Below, in pieces: positions 6,465 through 7,529 of a DNA stretch of 7,529 nucleotides (its first letter is position 1; each line of letters begins with the position of its first letter). The stretch is from assembly GCA_007123465.1 (NCBI GenBank), contig SKLB01000142.1, positions 1 to 7,529 of the forward strand, written 5' to 3'. The notes below the pieces were generated by a model that was given only the letters and a program-made list of their open reading frames with translations, ran no database searches and was not told the origin of the DNA. Both the position numbers and the translations under genes were made by a program. This stretch comes from Spirochaetales bacterium. GTDB taxonomy: Bacteria > Spirochaetota > Spirochaetia > DSM-27196 > PWMO01.

Positions 6465-7338
6465 AGCGCGAGTGCTGGATTGCGAGCGCGGCGGCTAGAA
6501 CCAGCGCGGTTCCTGTCAGTTGCGCAACTCCTACAGCTTCCGAGAAGACCACAACGCCGACAAACGTTGCCACCAGCACTTCGAGCGAGCTTACGATCGC
6601 CGCCCGGCCGGACTCTACTCCTTTGAGTCCGACGGTATAGCACAGATACGCCGCCACCGTCGGAAGCGCCACAATCCCGATCCCCCAGCCGATAACGCCG
6701 GGCGCCAGCCACACTACCGGGGCTACCGTCAGTACTGCTGCCGGAGTCAGTGACAGTGTAGCAATGGCGAAGGTATAGACGGTCACCGTCTGGGCGCCGT
6801 AGCGAATCAGCGCGCGTTTGCCCACCACGCTGTAGAGCGAGAATGAGATTCCGGCGGTCAGCCCGATCAGAATGCCGCCAACTCCGGCGTCCAGAGCCTG
6901 GCCGCCGAAGCCGCCGCTGACCGCCACCACACCGGTAATCATTGCCAGCAGGGATGCTACTTTGAGCGGGGTAATCGGTTCACCAAAGAACAGGCGTGAA
7001 AACAGCACTACAAAACCCGGAGATGTGTAGAGCAGCACTACCGCCGCGGAAATCCCGATCGTGCCGATGGCGCTGATGTAGCTCCACTGGAAAACCGCGA
7101 TACTGACCGCTCCGGTGAGCACAAAGAAGCGCACATCACTCCAGCGCTGCAGCCGCAGTGCGCGCGGTGAGCGACGCAGCATCCAGACAATCATTATTAC
7201 CGCGCCGCCTGCCATGCGCAGCCACGCTATCTGGATGGAGCTGAGGCCCTGGGCCGAGAGCCCGTTCACAAAGATACCCACACAGCCCCACAGGGCTGCA
7301 CCCAGCGCGATAAGGCTGTATGAGCGCGATTGAGTCAT
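6463..7338 (-). CDS. EamA/DMT-superfamily permease
   Basis: This is a 291-residue inner-membrane protein of the drug/metabolite transporter superfamily, built from two repeated EamA halves of five helices each. Half one covers about residues 8-141 and half two about 152-288. ALGAALWGCVGIFVN at the start, LLYTSPGFVVLFSRLFFGEPIT (102-123) closing the first half, and VSSLEVLVATFVGVVVFSEAVG (249-270) closing the second are typical of the family. Members export amino acids, purines, metabolites or drugs; the substrate cannot be assigned here. An amino acid exporter beside an importer would be attractive but is only inference. The ATG at 7338 has AAGGA (7353-7349 on this strand) 10 nt upstream. The gene converges on the hydrolase with a 16-nt gap and has its own promoter candidate near 7400, so it is a separate transcription unit. 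Confidence 0.9.
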   Translation of the reverse strand: MTQSRSYSLIALGAALWGCVGIFVNGLSAQGLSSIQIAWLRMAGGAVIMIVWMLRRSPRALRLQRWSDVRFFVLTGAVSIAVFQWSYISAIGTIGISAAVVLLYTSPGFVVLFSRLFFGEPITPLKVASLLAMITGVVAVSGGFGGQALDAGVGGILIGLTAGISFSLYSVVGKRALIRYGAQTVTVYTFAIATLSLTPAAVLTVAPVVWLAPGVIGWGIGIVALPTVAAYLCYTVGLKGVESGRAAIVSSLEVLVATFVGVVVFSEAVGVAQLTGTALVLAAALAIQHSR

Positions 7339-7374
7339 GGCCGCGTTATCCTTGCGGGCTCACTCTACTTCCGC

Positions 7375-7404
7375 TTGTCCGCTGTACCGCTTGCTCATTA
7401 TACT
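7375..7404 (+). promoter_or_regulatory. Candidate sigma-70-type promoter for the rightmost gene
   Basis: TTGTCC (7375-7380) and TATACT (7399-7404) are separated by 18 bp and match the consensus at 4/6 and 5/6 positions. Predicted initiation is near 7411, only about 3 nt before the ATG at 7414. The -10 overlaps the minus-strand TATAAT at 7397-7402. Confidence 0.4.
7397..7402 (-). promoter_or_regulatory. -10 element for the EamA permease gene
   Basis: The minus strand reads a perfect TATAAT here, about 59 nt upstream of the permease start. Predicted initiation near 7390 gives a leader of roughly 52 nt with a good ribosome binding site. The -35 region 16-18 bp upstream does not resemble TTGACA, so an activator or weak promoter is possible. 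Confidence 0.45.
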
Positions 7405-7415
7405 GTGCCCAGTAT
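7400..7415. promoter_or_regulatory. Dyad-symmetric candidate operator in the divergent promoter
   Basis: ATACTG (7400-7405) and CAGTAT (7410-7415) form perfect 6-bp arms around TGCC. The dyad overlaps both proposed -10 elements and the first bases of the rightmost start codon, where a bound repressor could silence both directions. A second overlapping dyad, TGTGC (7404-7408) with GCACA (7416-7420), is also present. No binding protein can be named. Confidence 0.35.
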
Positions 7416-7529
7416 GCACAAAGACTGTGGTATTGCCAACAACGATGGTGCATGGCGCCGTTTCTATCAGCGCTGGTCAGTGGCGGTAGCGCTGTTTGCG
7501 TGCGCCATCAGCGTGGTGGTTGCTGCCGG
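7414..7529 (+). CDS. Unknown protein with N-terminal membrane segment or signal anchor (3' partial)
   Basis: The frame from ATG 7414 stays open to the window edge, giving 38 complete codons. The product starts MHKDCGIANNDG, then has WRRFYQRW followed by the hydrophobic run SVAVALFACAISVVVAA. This positive-then-hydrophobic pattern suggests a signal anchor or first membrane helix with a cytoplasmic N-terminus. I do not recognise the family from this fragment. No ribosome binding site precedes the ATG, and the proposed promoter would give a nearly leaderless mRNA. The true start could instead be the in-frame GTG at 7405 or lie further upstream, since the frame is open there. It is divergent from the EamA permease, with 75 nt between start codons. 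Confidence 0.5.
   Translation, partial: MHKDCGIANNDGAWRRFYQRWSVAVALFACAISVVVAA

Noticed and set aside
1..7529. Search for CRISPR arrays, tRNA or rRNA genes, insertion sequences, phage genes or defence genes
   Set aside because: No direct-repeat array, transposase, integrase, cloverleaf or rRNA-like segment was recognised. All large frames are explained by transporter, sensor, hydrolase and permease genes.

Overview
The window is one long plus-strand operon followed by a convergent minus-strand gene and the start of another plus-strand gene. Coding density is very high and no stretch of 300 bases lacks a gene. The DNA is moderately GC-rich, translation starts use ATG and GTG behind GGAG/AAGG-type ribosome binding sites, and the binding protein carries a lipoprotein signal. 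This fits a diderm bacterium. A complete liv set followed by a CBS-ACT protein loosely recalls some spirochaetes and other environmental bacteria, but the taxonomic guess is weak and rests on gene order alone.

Positions 1-4924 encode a complete high-affinity branched-chain amino acid ABC importer in the order livJ/K-like binding protein (5' end outside the window), livH, livM, livG, livF. The genes from livH to livF are tightly packed: gaps of 3 nt, 3 nt (or 0), then an 8-nt overlap. The exception is the 120-nt gap after the binding-protein gene, which holds a perfect 15-bp-arm inverted repeat. That is a good candidate for uncoupling abundant binding protein from scarcer membrane components. 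The lipoprotein captures the amino acid, LivH and LivM form the membrane channel, and LivG and LivF hydrolyse ATP.

Positions 4959-6446 hold two further co-directional genes: a CBS-CBS-ACT protein, probably a small-molecule sensor, and an N-terminally membrane-anchored alpha/beta hydrolase starting 3 nt after it. Their spacing suggests they are transcribed with the transporter, or from a possible internal promoter whose -10 overlaps the livF stop codon.

Positions 6463-7338 (minus strand) encode a ten-helix EamA/DMT-family permease converging on the hydrolase gene with a 16-nt gap. Its upstream region appears to be a compact divergent promoter with overlapping -10 hexamers and a 16-bp dyad. 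It also faces a partial plus-strand gene of unknown function beginning near 7414.

Most of the window is a conventional nutrient-uptake locus. I see no RNA gene, mobile element, CRISPR array or phage gene. The parts worth a second look are the CBS-ACT protein, the intergenic palindrome and the divergent promoter.
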